A stretch of 11,666 nucleotides of DNA from assembly GCA_934565615.1 (NCBI GenBank), contig CAKTIH010000069.1:1-11666 (forward strand), given 5' to 3'. Source of the DNA: an uncultured Oscillospiraceae bacterium. GTDB lineage: Bacteria > Bacillota > Clostridia > Oscillospirales > Oscillospiraceae. The translations under genes and the position numbers were made by a program. The notes beneath the pieces are model-generated. The model was given only the letters and a program-made list of their open reading frames with translations. It made no database searches and was not told the origin of the DNA. Within the stretch, counting starts at the first letter, position 1. Each line of letters opens with the position of its first letter. Of this stretch, positions 1 through 7,464 are shown in pieces.

Positions 1-3
1 GTT

Positions 4-41
4 TTTAGGAGGCGGGGAAATCGCAATCCCCGCCTCCTAAA
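4..41. repeat. Perfect 15-bp inverted repeat (stem-loop)
   Basis: Bases 4-18 (TTTAGGAGGCGGGGA) are the exact reverse complement of 27-41, separated by an 8-nt loop. Neither strand has a T-run immediately after the stem, so it does not read as an ordinary intrinsic terminator. One arm contains AGGAGG and the other CCTCCT, a Shine-Dalgarno/anti-Shine-Dalgarno pair, but no start codon lies near it. With the stem-loop that follows it forms a structured non-coding block, probably a dispersed palindromic repeat. The window begins 3 bases before it, so the element may continue to the left. Confidence 0.85.
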
Positions 42-50
42 CGACTCTTT

Positions 51-80
51 GGTGACTTTCTGTTCGCACAGAAAGTCACC
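51..80. repeat. Perfect 13-bp inverted repeat with 4-nt loop
   Basis: GGTGACTTTCTGT (51-63) pairs exactly with ACAGAAAGTCACC (68-80) around the loop TCGC. There is no T-tract on either side, so it is not a standard terminator. From memory, near-identical hairpins recur between genes in Oscillospirales genomes, where short spurious proteins are often annotated across them. This makes a repetitive extragenic palindrome the best guess. The palindrome is directly visible; its dispersal in the genome is inference. Confidence 0.85.
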
Positions 81-94
81 CTGCGGAGCAACCG

Positions 95-181
95 GCAGTT
101 GGTTACTGCGAAAATCCACATCCAAGACGCAGCATTGCTCCGTCCACTGCCCCGCAGTCATTACTGCAAAAAATCCAACTC
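95..181. repeat. Two imperfect direct copies of a small hairpin unit
   Basis: Two related units lie about 59 bases apart. Each has GCAGT, a 4-5 nt loop, ACTGC, an A-rich run and then TCCA: 95-118 (loop TGGTT) and 154-177 (loop CATT). The region between adds further pairings: CGGAGCAA at 84-91 with TTGCTCCG at 135-142, CTGCGG at 81-86 with CCGCAG at 152-157, and GGCAGT at 94-99 with ACTGCC at 146-151. The block from about 46 to 181 could therefore fold extensively. No coding sense was found on either strand. Confidence 0.6.
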
Positions 182-251
182 AGAACACCCATGCCCCGTG
201 TTTCATGAATATATTCCCCGCGCTGGGAAAAACTGTTTCGTATAAGGCTTT

Positions 252-266
252 GCCGCATTATGCGGC
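252..266 (+). other. Small hairpin in the leader of the glucan synthase gene
   Basis: GCCGCA (252-257) pairs with TGCGGC (261-266) across a TTA loop, about 22 bases upstream of the ribosome binding site of the large gene. It may simply be a stable element of the 5' leader. The stem is short and no attenuator or riboswitch logic is apparent. A TATAAG at 241-246 could be a -10 hexamer, but no -35 match sits at a proper distance, so no promoter is called. Confidence 0.3.
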
Positions 267-287
267 CTTGTCCTGACTGTTTTTCAC

Positions 288-293
288 GGGAGA
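288..293 (+). promoter_or_regulatory. Ribosome binding site deciding the glucan synthase start
   Basis: GGGAGA lies 5 nt upstream of the ATG at 299. The longer in-frame start at 260 has no comparable site, falls inside the leader hairpin, and would add 13 residues (MRPCPDCF...) that do not resemble a protein N-terminus. The 299 start is therefore preferred. Confidence 0.7.
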
Positions 294-298
294 ATATC

Positions 299-3200
299 AT
301 GGACAGTATGAACCTCGCACCCTATATAGATAATGAAAAGCTCGCCGATTACGCTGTGTCCTGCGCGCGGCTGCTCAAAAGCACCGGTACGCAGTCCGGC
401 GCCGAGGCCGCGCTGCGCCTGCATGAGAGCATCCGCGAGCTTCGCCGCTGCCGGGACACGCTCCACCGCCGCTATACCGGTGCCCCCGCCGTCCCCTCCG
501 GCTGCGAGTGGCTTCTTGATAACTGGTATATGGTCCAGCGCGAAGGCCCCGCCGCCGAGGATGAGCTGCGCCGTGCGCGCTCTCTGCGCCGCTGCCGCGA
601 TGGGCTCATCGTCACCGAGCTTTGCCGCACCCTGCTGCAAGCGGGGCACGGGAGACTCACCGAGCAGCGCTGCCGTATCTTCCTCGAAGCCTTCCAGAGC
701 GTCACAGTGCTGCGCCGGGGCGAGCTGTACCTCTTCCCCGCCGCCATGCGCGCCGCGGTGATCCAGGCCCTTGCCGCTGTCTGCCGCGATATGCTCAATT
801 CCTCGGACGCCGAAGCCTATGCGCAGGAGCTGGAGGCGCTGTTTTCCTCCCTGCGCCTGCTCTCCTCTATGGACATGGAGCGCCTGCTCGATTCGGTCGA
901 TGTGTGCAGCGCCATTCTTTCCCGCGACCCCACCGGGGACTACCCCAAAATGGACCGCGAGACAAAGGCTGAGTATCTCCGCCGCCTTGAAATAATGGCC
1001 GCGCAGCGCGATGTTGAGGAATATACCCTTGCTTCCGAACTCATTGAAAAGGCACAGGCGGAAAACCGCCATGTCGGCTTCCTGCTGCTGCGTGAGCCCG
1101 GCAGATGGGGCGCGGCGCTCTACATCGCCGCGAATGTCCTGCTCACTCTTTTTATCAGTCTCTGCATTTCCTTTTCCCTCGGCAGCCTTTGGCTTGCGGC
1201 GCTGCTGCTTCTGCCGGTGTCGGAGCTTGTGAAGGCCGCGGTGGACTTTCTCCTCATGCGCGTCGTGCGCCCCCGCCCCATGCCGCGTCTCGATTTGAGC
1301 GAGGGCGTGCCCGAGGAGGGGAAGAGCATATGCGTTATCTCCGTCATTCTTGGCAGCTGCGATGCGCAGCGCCTTGAGGCCCTGCGCCTTGCCAGCCGCC
1401 GCGAGGGAAAGAATCTCAGCTTCGGCCTGCTTGCCGACCTGCCCGGCGCGGCGACCGCCGAAACGCTGCGCGATGCTGATTTGCTGCGCGATGCGCAGAG
1501 CGCCATTGACGCGCTGAACGAAAAATACGGCGGCGGCTTTTACCTCTTCACCCGCCAAAGAAGCTATAACGGCGAGAGCTACAGCGGGCATGAGAGAAAG
1601 CGCGGCGCACTTATCGAGCTTGCAAAGCTCCTCTGCGGTGAGGGCAGCGAGCTCTCCGTCACCGGGGACGAAGCCGCCCTGCGCGGTACGCGCTACATCA
1701 TCACCCTCGATGCCGATACCCGCATATACCCCGGCTCGCTTTCACTGCTGATCGGCGCGGCGATGCACCCGCTCTGTACACCGGTGATCGACGAGGGGTC
1801 AAACGTGGTCGTTTCGGGTCATGCGATCATCCACCCGCGGATAGAAACGGAGCTTGAGAGTGCAAACTCCACGGACTTTTCCCTTATCTTTGCCGGGGCC
1901 GGCGGCTGCGATCCGTATTGCAGTCTCTGCGGTGAGCTTTACATGGACGCCTTCGGCAGCGGCGGCTTTGCCGGCAAGGGGCTCATCGACCCCAAGGCGC
2001 TGCTGCGCTGCACGGCGGGGCGTTTTCCGGATGGGCGCATCCTCTCCCATGACGCGCTTGAGGGAGCCTATCTGCGCGGCGCGTACATGAGCGACGCCGA
2101 GTTTTCCGATGCCTTTCCCGATAAGCCCCTTGCCTATTTCAAGCGCCAGAACCGCTGGATCCGCGGCGATTGGCAGAACGCCCGCTGGATATTTGCCCGC
2201 GAGCTTTCGGATATCGACCGCTTCCGTCTGTTCGATTCGCTGCGCCGTTCGCTCGTTGCACCCCTGACCTTCATCGCGATCCTCTGCGGCTTTTTCATGT
2301 CCGCGTCGGGGCTTGCTCTCGCGGCGTGGGCGGCGCTGCTCGCGCTGCTGAGCAGCCTGTTTCTATCACTTATCGACCGCAGCCTTTCCCGGCGCGAGCA
2401 TGTCCGCCTGAAGCGTCACACAAGGCTCCTGACCGGGGCGGGCGGCGCTATCGTGCGCACCTTCATGCGCCTGTGGCTGCTGCCGTTCGAGGCGTGGGTG
2501 TCCGCCGCGGCGATACTGACGGCGCTGTGGCGAATGCTCATAAGCCACCGGAAGCTTCTCCAGTGGCAGACCTTTGCACAGACCTCCGGCGGGGAGCAGC
2601 TTGGCGAAAACGTCCGCGCGATGTGGGTGTCCGTCGTGACGGGCGTGCTGCTCATGGCCTTTTCCCCGGCGATAATCGGGAAATCCGCTGGCTTCATGTG
2701 GCTGCTCTCCCCCGCTGCCGCGGCAGCGCTGGCGCTGCCTGCCTATAAGGGGACAGAGCTTGCCGCGCGTGACCGCGAGCTGCTGCGCTCCGCGATGGCC
2801 GCATGCTGGCGCTATCTCAAGGACTTTTCCGCGGCGGAGGACAACTTCCTTCCTCCCGATAACTTTCAGGAGCAGCCGCCGACGGGCGCCGCGCACAGGA
2901 CATCGCCGACGAACATCGGCCTTGCACTTGCCGCGGCGGCAGTCTCGGCCGAGTGCGGGATAATCCCGCGCAAGGAAGCGGCGGGCTATATCTCCCGCGC
3001 CGCAGCGACGCTTGAAAAAATGCCGCGCTGCATGGGACACTATTATAACTGGTACGATACGCGCACTCTCGCACCGCTCTCCCCGCCGTATATCTCCACG
3101 GTCGACAGCGGGAACATGTACGCGGGGCTCCTCTGCGCGGCAAACGCGCTCGGCAGTTGGGGCGAGGCGGAGCTTTCGTCGAGGCTGCGAGCGATCATGG

Positions 3201-6200
3201 CCGGGATGGATTTCTCACCTCTCTATGACAGGGTGCGCGGCCTGTTCTATATCTGCTATGACACTATAAACAATGCCGGGAGCGGCGGCTGGTACGACCT
3301 GATGGCAAGCGAAGCGGTGCTGACAAGCTACATCGCCGTCGCGAAAGGGGACGTGCCGATGCGGCACTGGCGCGCCTTGAGCCGCGCGCAGCTTCAGAAG
3401 GACGGCTACCGCGGCCTTGCAAGCTGGACGGGGACGATGTTTGAATACCTCATGCCGGCGCTGTTCCTACCGCTCTACCGGGCGAGCCTGCTCTTCGAGA
3501 GCAGCCGCTTCTGCCTGTATGTGCAGAAGCGCCGCCATTTTGCGGGCAAGCCCTGGGGCATATCCGAGAGCGCGTTCTATTCGCTCGACGCCTCCCTTTG
3601 CTACCGCTACAAGGCGCACGGCTGCCCCGACCTTGCCCTCAAGCGCGGGCAGGAGAGCGATATGGTAATCTCCCCATACAGCAGCTTTCTCGCCCTTGCG
3701 GTCGACCCTATCGCTGCGTTGCGCAATCTGCGCCGCCTGCGCGATATCGGGGCCTACGGGCGCTGGGGCTATATAGAGGCGCTGGACTTCACGCCCGGGC
3801 GCTGCCGCCGCGCGGACGGAGAACAGGTGCGCTGCTACATGGCGCACCACGTCAGCATGAGCCTGCTCGCCGCGGCGAACGCGGCGGACGGCGGCTGCGT
3901 GCAGAAGCTGTTCATGGCCGATGCGTCAATGGCGGCGTACACGCTGCTGCTTCAGGAGAAGCTGCCGGACTCCGGCGTCGTGATGCGGCGGGACAGCTCC
4001 CCCGTACCGGAGCGCCCACGGCAGCATGACAAGAGCCGCTGGGAGCTGCGCGGAAGCGAAGCGGACGCCGGAGCACACGCCTGCCTGCTCTCAAACGGGG
4101 CCTACAGCATCCGCGTCACGGACGATGGGCACAGCGCCGCTTTCTTAGGCGGCTGCTGCATATACGACTGCAAGCGCCCGGAAGATACGCTTAACCTCAA
4201 GATTAACGGCGAAAGGCTGCTGCCCGCCGATGGAAAATACGCATGGACGCTAAGCGAGGACCACGCCGCGTGGAGCTTTGAGCAGGACGGCGCGCAGTGC
4301 GCCGTGACGCTTGCAGCTATCGACGGCGAGCTTGGAGAGCTTGCCGAGGTGCAGCTGCGCGGGGCGGGGCGCACGGAGCTTGAGCTCGGCTTTCGCCCGG
4401 TGCTCGCCGCGCCGCGCGATGCGGAGAGCCACAGCGCGTACTGGAAGCTCGGCATGACGGCGCAGGAGGGTGAAAACTCAATCCTGCTGCACCGGCTGCC
4501 GAAGGGCGATAAGCCAGGGATATGGCTGTGCCTTGTCTGTGATCACCCGGCCCGTTTTGAATCTGACGAGCAGGGCTGCGCGGAAGCGCTCGTCTCTCCG
4601 TATCTGCGCGCGGCGGTGACAGTGCCGCAGACACGCGCGGGTCAGGCGGCCACGCTGCGTTTTGCCATCTGCATCGGGACTGACGCGAAGTCTGCCCATG
4701 ACGGGGCGGCGCGCATATTAGCTTCCGGTGCCTGCGGCGGTAGCATGCCCGACGCGGCGGCGATACACCTCGGCATGAACGCGGCGGAGCTTGGCGCGGC
4801 AATGGAGCTTGTACTGCCGCTGTGGAGAAATACGCTCTCAAGCGCCGCGCCGCAGAGCGAGCTTTGGCGCTACGGCATCTCCGGTGACCTGCCGATAATA
4901 TGCTGCGACGGCGGCGCGGTGGAGACGGAAAAGCTCCTGCGGCGCTTCTGCCTGCTCAAAAGCTGCGGGCTTGACGCGGAGCTTGTTTACCTCACGCGCG
5001 AACAGGGCGAATACCTCCAGCCGCTGCTGCGGCACATCGGGCAGGTGCTTGCGCCGGTCGGGCTGGAAGCGCTCATCGGCAGTCCCGGCGGTGTGTTCAC
5101 AGCGCCGCTTGAAGCTGCCGAAACAGTGAAGAGCCGCGCCGCTGTCGTCATCGGGGAAGCGCAGAAGCAATATCATCCGCTAAATGCCCCCGAGCTGAGC
5201 GCCCGCCGCGACGTGGATGCTGTTCCGAAACACAGTTGGGACAACGCGAAATTCACATTTGAAGTAAACGATACTCTCCCTGCGCGGATATGGCAGCACA
5301 TCATAACAAACGGCAGCCTCGGCGCGATAGCCGCGGACATCGGCCCGGCAGGGCTGTGGTACAAAAACGCGCGGGAAATGCCCCTTATCGCGCCGCCGGT
5401 GGATATATACGACGTAAGCAGTCCGGAGCGGCTGTACGTCATGTATGGCGGCAAACCCGTCAGTCTCTTTGCAGCGAACGACGGCTCTGCCTGCCGCGTG
5501 AGCTTCACGCCGGGATGCGCTGAGTGGGAAAAGGAGATCGGCAAAAATAAAATCAGGACGCGCCTGTTCATCCCGCAGGGGCTGGATGCGCGCGTGCTGC
5601 TCATCGACGGGGCGGACGGACTGCCGCTCGTCTGGGAGCTTGAGCCCGCTCTCGGCGGGAGGAACGGAGCATGCCTGCGCATTGAGGAGGAGCCGGGGCT
5701 TATCCGGCTCTCAAGTCCGGATTCGTACTATCCCGGCCTGCAAATGCTCATAGGGAGCAGCGCAGAGCTTGACGCGGAGACGGACTTCTCCCCCGCCGCG
5801 CTGCGCATAAAGCTAAACTCCGATGCGGAGACTGTACTCTGCTGCGGCTGCTGCACGGAGACGGAGCTGCGGGAGCTGTGCGCCCCAGACACCGCGCGCT
5901 CGCTTCTGAATGCCGTATCCGCGCGCTGGGCAAGGCTCCTCGGAGCGTTTTCTCTGCGCTGCAGAGACAGTGCGCTTGAGCACTATATGAACGGCTGGGC
6001 AGTCTATCAGACCGTCGCATGCCGCCTTGAGGGGCGCAGCAGCATATACCAGAGCGGCGGCGCGCTCGGCTTCCGCGATCAGCTTCAGGACAGCATAAAC
6101 CTGCTGCTCATAAACCGCGGCTACGCGAGGGAGCGCATACTCGACTGCTGCCGCCATCAATACGCCGAGGGCGACGTGCTGCACTGGTGGCACCCGCACA

Positions 6201-7324
6201 CGGACGGCGACCGCGGCGTGCGCACACGCTGTTCGGACGACCTGCTATGGCTGGTATGGGCGCTGTGCGAATACGTCGAGGCCACGGGAGAGGAGGAGCT
6301 GTGCTCCATCGAGGAGCCGTATCTCTCCTCCCCGCCGCTGAAGGACGAGGAGCATGACCGCTATGAGCGCCCGGAAAAGTCGGCCAAGAGCGCGGCGGTG
6401 CTTGAGCACGCCCGCGCGGCATTGGAGTGTTGTATACACCGTGGCTTCGGAAAGCACGGGCTGCCATACACGGGCAGCGGCGACTGGAACGATGCGCTCG
6501 ACAGAGTCGGCGGAGAGAGCGTGTGGCTGGGCTGGTTCTTTGCCTACTGCGCCGCGCGCTTCGCGGAGCTGCTGGAGCGGCTCGGTGCCGATGGCGCGGC
6601 ACGGTACAGGCAGTATGCCGCCGAGGTCGGGGGCGCGGCGGACGCTGCCTTCAACGGGAAATGGTACCTGCGCGCGTTCTATGCCGACGGGGAAGCACTC
6701 GGCGGCGGGGAGCGCATAGACTCCGTGGCGCAGAGCTGGGCGGTGCTCTCGGGCTTCGGGGCAGAAACACGCGCCGCCTCGGCAATGGATTCGGCACTGT
6801 TCCGCCTCTGGGACAGGGAGCACAGGCTCATAAAGCTGCTCGACCCGCCGTACTCCGACCGGGAGCGCAGCCCCGGCTATATCACCGGCTACGGCGAGGG
6901 CTTCCGCGAAAACGGCGGGCAGTACACCCACGGGGCGATATGGCTCGCCATTGCGGCACTGCGCCTTGGGAGAAGCGCCGAGGGCACGGCGATGCTCGAA
7001 ACGCTGCTGCCGGAGACGCACGAGGAGCGCATCTATCAGGCAGAGCCATTCGTGCTCCCGGCGGATATCTGCACAGCGAAGGGGCACGAGGGGCTTGCGG
7101 GCTGGACATGGTACACGGGCTCCGCGGGCTGGTACTTCCGCGCGGTGACGCGGGAGCTGCTGGGTCTGCACATGAGAGACGGGAAACTTTATATAGAATC
7201 CCCCGTGCTGCCGGAGTTCTCCGTAAACTGGACGGACGACGCGGGGAGCGTACACGCAATAGAACGCACACCCGGCGGGATCACAGTGGACGGCAAAAGA
7301 TATGATGGCGGGAGGATAGGGTGA
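299..7324 (+). CDS. Cyclic beta-1,2-glucan synthase-like protein (GT84, glycoamylase-like, GH94)
   Basis: The product is a 2341-residue membrane protein of the NdvB/Cgs type, in which UDP-glucose is polymerised into beta-1,2-glucan, the chain is cyclised, and its length is controlled by phosphorolysis. In order: a helical N-terminal region (1-265); two membrane segments (about 273-318); the GT84 domain with DAD at 471-473, HDALEG at 584-589 and the (R/Q)xxRW motif RQNRW at 616-620; about five more membrane segments (652-817); a glycoamylase-like/GH189-type domain (about 848-1200: FEYLMP around E1049, WGISES with E1090, QESD at 1118-1121, WGYIEALD with E1160); two beta-sandwich regions (about 1250-1480 and 1640-1900) flanking the GH94-associated LWRYGISGD (1522-1530); and the GH94 catalytic domain (GFRDQLQD around 1924-1931, GDWND at 2061-2065 with the expected general acid, H2211 and T2273-G2274 at the expected phosphate-contact positions). 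It is about 500 residues shorter than the ~2830-2870-residue proteobacterial enzymes, mostly at the N-terminus. It appears monocistronic with no exporter beside it. Family assignment is strong. The actual product (cyclic or linear glucan) is inferred. Proline codon use changes within the gene. Confidence 0.9.
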   Translation: MDSMNLAPYIDNEKLADYAVSCARLLKSTGTQSGAEAALRLHESIRELRRCRDTLHRRYTGAPAVPSGCEWLLDNWYMVQREGPAAEDELRRARSLRRCRDGLIVTELCRTLLQAGHGRLTEQRCRIFLEAFQSVTVLRRGELYLFPAAMRAAVIQALAAVCRDMLNSSDAEAYAQELEALFSSLRLLSSMDMERLLDSVDVCSAILSRDPTGDYPKMDRETKAEYLRRLEIMAAQRDVEEYTLASELIEKAQAENRHVGFLLLREPGRWGAALYIAANVLLTLFISLCISFSLGSLWLAALLLLPVSELVKAAVDFLLMRVVRPRPMPRLDLSEGVPEEGKSICVISVILGSCDAQRLEALRLASRREGKNLSFGLLADLPGAATAETLRDADLLRDAQSAIDALNEKYGGGFYLFTRQRSYNGESYSGHERKRGALIELAKLLCGEGSELSVTGDEAALRGTRYIITLDADTRIYPGSLSLLIGAAMHPLCTPVIDEGSNVVVSGHAIIHPRIETELESANSTDFSLIFAGAGGCDPYCSLCGELYMDAFGSGGFAGKGLIDPKALLRCTAGRFPDGRILSHDALEGAYLRGAYMSDAEFSDAFPDKPLAYFKRQNRWIRGDWQNARWIFARELSDIDRFRLFDSLRRSLVAPLTFIAILCGFFMSASGLALAAWAALLALLSSLFLSLIDRSLSRREHVRLKRHTRLLTGAGGAIVRTFMRLWLLPFEAWVSAAAILTALWRMLISHRKLLQWQTFAQTSGGEQLGENVRAMWVSVVTGVLLMAFSPAIIGKSAGFMWLLSPAAAAALALPAYKGTELAARDRELLRSAMAACWRYLKDFSAAEDNFLPPDNFQEQPPTGAAHRTSPTNIGLALAAAAVSAECGIIPRKEAAGYISRAAATLEKMPRCMGHYYNWYDTRTLAPLSPPYISTVDSGNMYAGLLCAANALGSWGEAELSSRLRAIMAGMDFSPLYDRVRGLFYICYDTINNAGSGGWYDLMASEAVLTSYIAVAKGDVPMRHWRALSRAQLQKDGYRGLASWTGTMFEYLMPALFLPLYRASLLFESSRFCLYVQKRRHFAGKPWGISESAFYSLDASLCYRYKAHGCPDLALKRGQESDMVISPYSSFLALAVDPIAALRNLRRLRDIGAYGRWGYIEALDFTPGRCRRADGEQVRCYMAHHVSMSLLAAANAADGGCVQKLFMADASMAAYTLLLQEKLPDSGVVMRRDSSPVPERPRQHDKSRWELRGSEADAGAHACLLSNGAYSIRVTDDGHSAAFLGGCCIYDCKRPEDTLNLKINGERLLPADGKYAWTLSEDHAAWSFEQDGAQCAVTLAAIDGELGELAEVQLRGAGRTELELGFRPVLAAPRDAESHSAYWKLGMTAQEGENSILLHRLPKGDKPGIWLCLVCDHPARFESDEQGCAEALVSPYLRAAVTVPQTRAGQAATLRFAICIGTDAKSAHDGAARILASGACGGSMPDAAAIHLGMNAAELGAAMELVLPLWRNTLSSAAPQSELWRYGISGDLPIICCDGGAVETEKLLRRFCLLKSCGLDAELVYLTREQGEYLQPLLRHIGQVLAPVGLEALIGSPGGVFTAPLEAAETVKSRAAVVIGEAQKQYHPLNAPELSARRDVDAVPKHSWDNAKFTFEVNDTLPARIWQHIITNGSLGAIAADIGPAGLWYKNAREMPLIAPPVDIYDVSSPERLYVMYGGKPVSLFAANDGSACRVSFTPGCAEWEKEIGKNKIRTRLFIPQGLDARVLLIDGADGLPLVWELEPALGGRNGACLRIEEEPGLIRLSSPDSYYPGLQMLIGSSAELDAETDFSPAALRIKLNSDAETVLCCGCCTETELRELCAPDTARSLLNAVSARWARLLGAFSLRCRDSALEHYMNGWAVYQTVACRLEGRSSIYQSGGALGFRDQLQDSINLLLINRGYARERILDCCRHQYAEGDVLHWWHPHTDGDRGVRTRCSDDLLWLVWALCEYVEATGEEELCSIEEPYLSSPPLKDEEHDRYERPEKSAKSAAVLEHARAALECCIHRGFGKHGLPYTGSGDWNDALDRVGGESVWLGWFFAYCAARFAELLERLGADGAARYRQYAAEVGGAADAAFNGKWYLRAFYADGEALGGGERIDSVAQSWAVLSGFGAETRAASAMDSALFRLWDREHRLIKLLDPPYSDRERSPGYITGYGEGFRENGGQYTHGAIWLAIAALRLGRSAEGTAMLETLLPETHEERIYQAEPFVLPADICTAKGHEGLAGWTWYTGSAGWYFRAVTRELLGLHMRDGKLYIESPVLPEFSVNWTDDAGSVHAIERTPGGITVDGKRYDGGRIG

Positions 7325-7344
7325 AGCGGGTGACCATGACTGTG

Positions 7345-7389
7345 CAGGAAAGCCAAGGGCGAGGACTGAGATGCGCCTTAAATTTCCTG
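7345..7389 (+). other. Two-step hairpin in the gap after the glucan synthase gene
   Basis: CAGGAAA (7345-7351) pairs exactly with TTTCCTG (7383-7389). Inside it AAGG(G)CG (7355-7361) can pair with CGCCTT (7374-7379), leaving one bulged G. The sequence after the outer stem is TAATTAAC, not a T-run, so this is a poor intrinsic terminator. It could still reduce read-through or be another dispersed palindrome. No better terminator for the large gene is present. Confidence 0.35.
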
Positions 7390-7426
7390 TAATTAACAAA
7401 TAGTTCTACCATTTCAAGCTTGTGGG

Positions 7427-7435
7427 TGGTATAAT
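7427..7435 (+). promoter_or_regulatory. Extended -10 promoter of the yfmF-yfmH-lgt operon
   Basis: TGGTATAAT is a perfect TGn extended -10 with a consensus TATAAT hexamer (7430-7435), set in the AT-rich gap after the large gene. No good -35 exists at 16-18 nt; TTCTAC at 7404-7409 is weak and 20 nt away. Extended -10 promoters often tolerate a poor -35. Transcription would start near 7442, giving a leader of about 23 nt with the ribosome binding site GGAGGTG at 7454-7460. This implies the operon is transcribed independently of the glucan synthase gene. Confidence 0.75.
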
Positions 7436-7464
7436 TATGATAAGAAAAATCGCGGAGGTGCCAC

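Noticed and set aside
241..246. TATAAG as a -10 element for the glucan synthase gene
   Set aside because: The expected -35 position (around 218-223) reads CCGCGC and there is no TG extension, so a promoter call would be weak.
49..276. A 75-residue + strand reading frame over the upstream palindromes
   Set aside because: It runs straight through the 51-80 stem-loop and the mini-hairpin units, lacks a ribosome binding site and shows no protein-like pattern. It is best explained as a spurious frame over a repeat.
260..298. Upstream in-frame ATG adding 13 residues to the glucan synthase
   Set aside because: It sits within the leader hairpin, has no suitable ribosome binding site and adds unlikely residues. 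The ATG at 299 has GGGAGA 5 nt upstream.
103..300. A 65-residue - strand reading frame in the same region
   Set aside because: It lies over the same structured repeat and the leader of the large gene, with no recognisable domain and no supporting start signal.
284..1591. A 435-residue - strand frame antisense to the start of the glucan synthase
   Set aside because: It has low-complexity Ala/Gly/Arg composition and no domain, and the opposite strand encodes the GT84 N-terminal region. It is a GC-rich shadow frame.
7321..7392. A 23-codon frame starting with GTG overlapping the glucan synthase stop, with GGGAGG 5 nt upstream
   Set aside because: Spacing and overlap look like coupled translation, but the frame is very short, lies across the intergenic hairpin and has no recognisable character. 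Without conservation it cannot be supported.
6245..7399. A 384-residue - strand frame antisense to the glucan synthase
   Set aside because: Long antisense frames are expected opposite GC-rich genes with strong third-position bias. The + strand carries clear GH94 motifs over the whole span.
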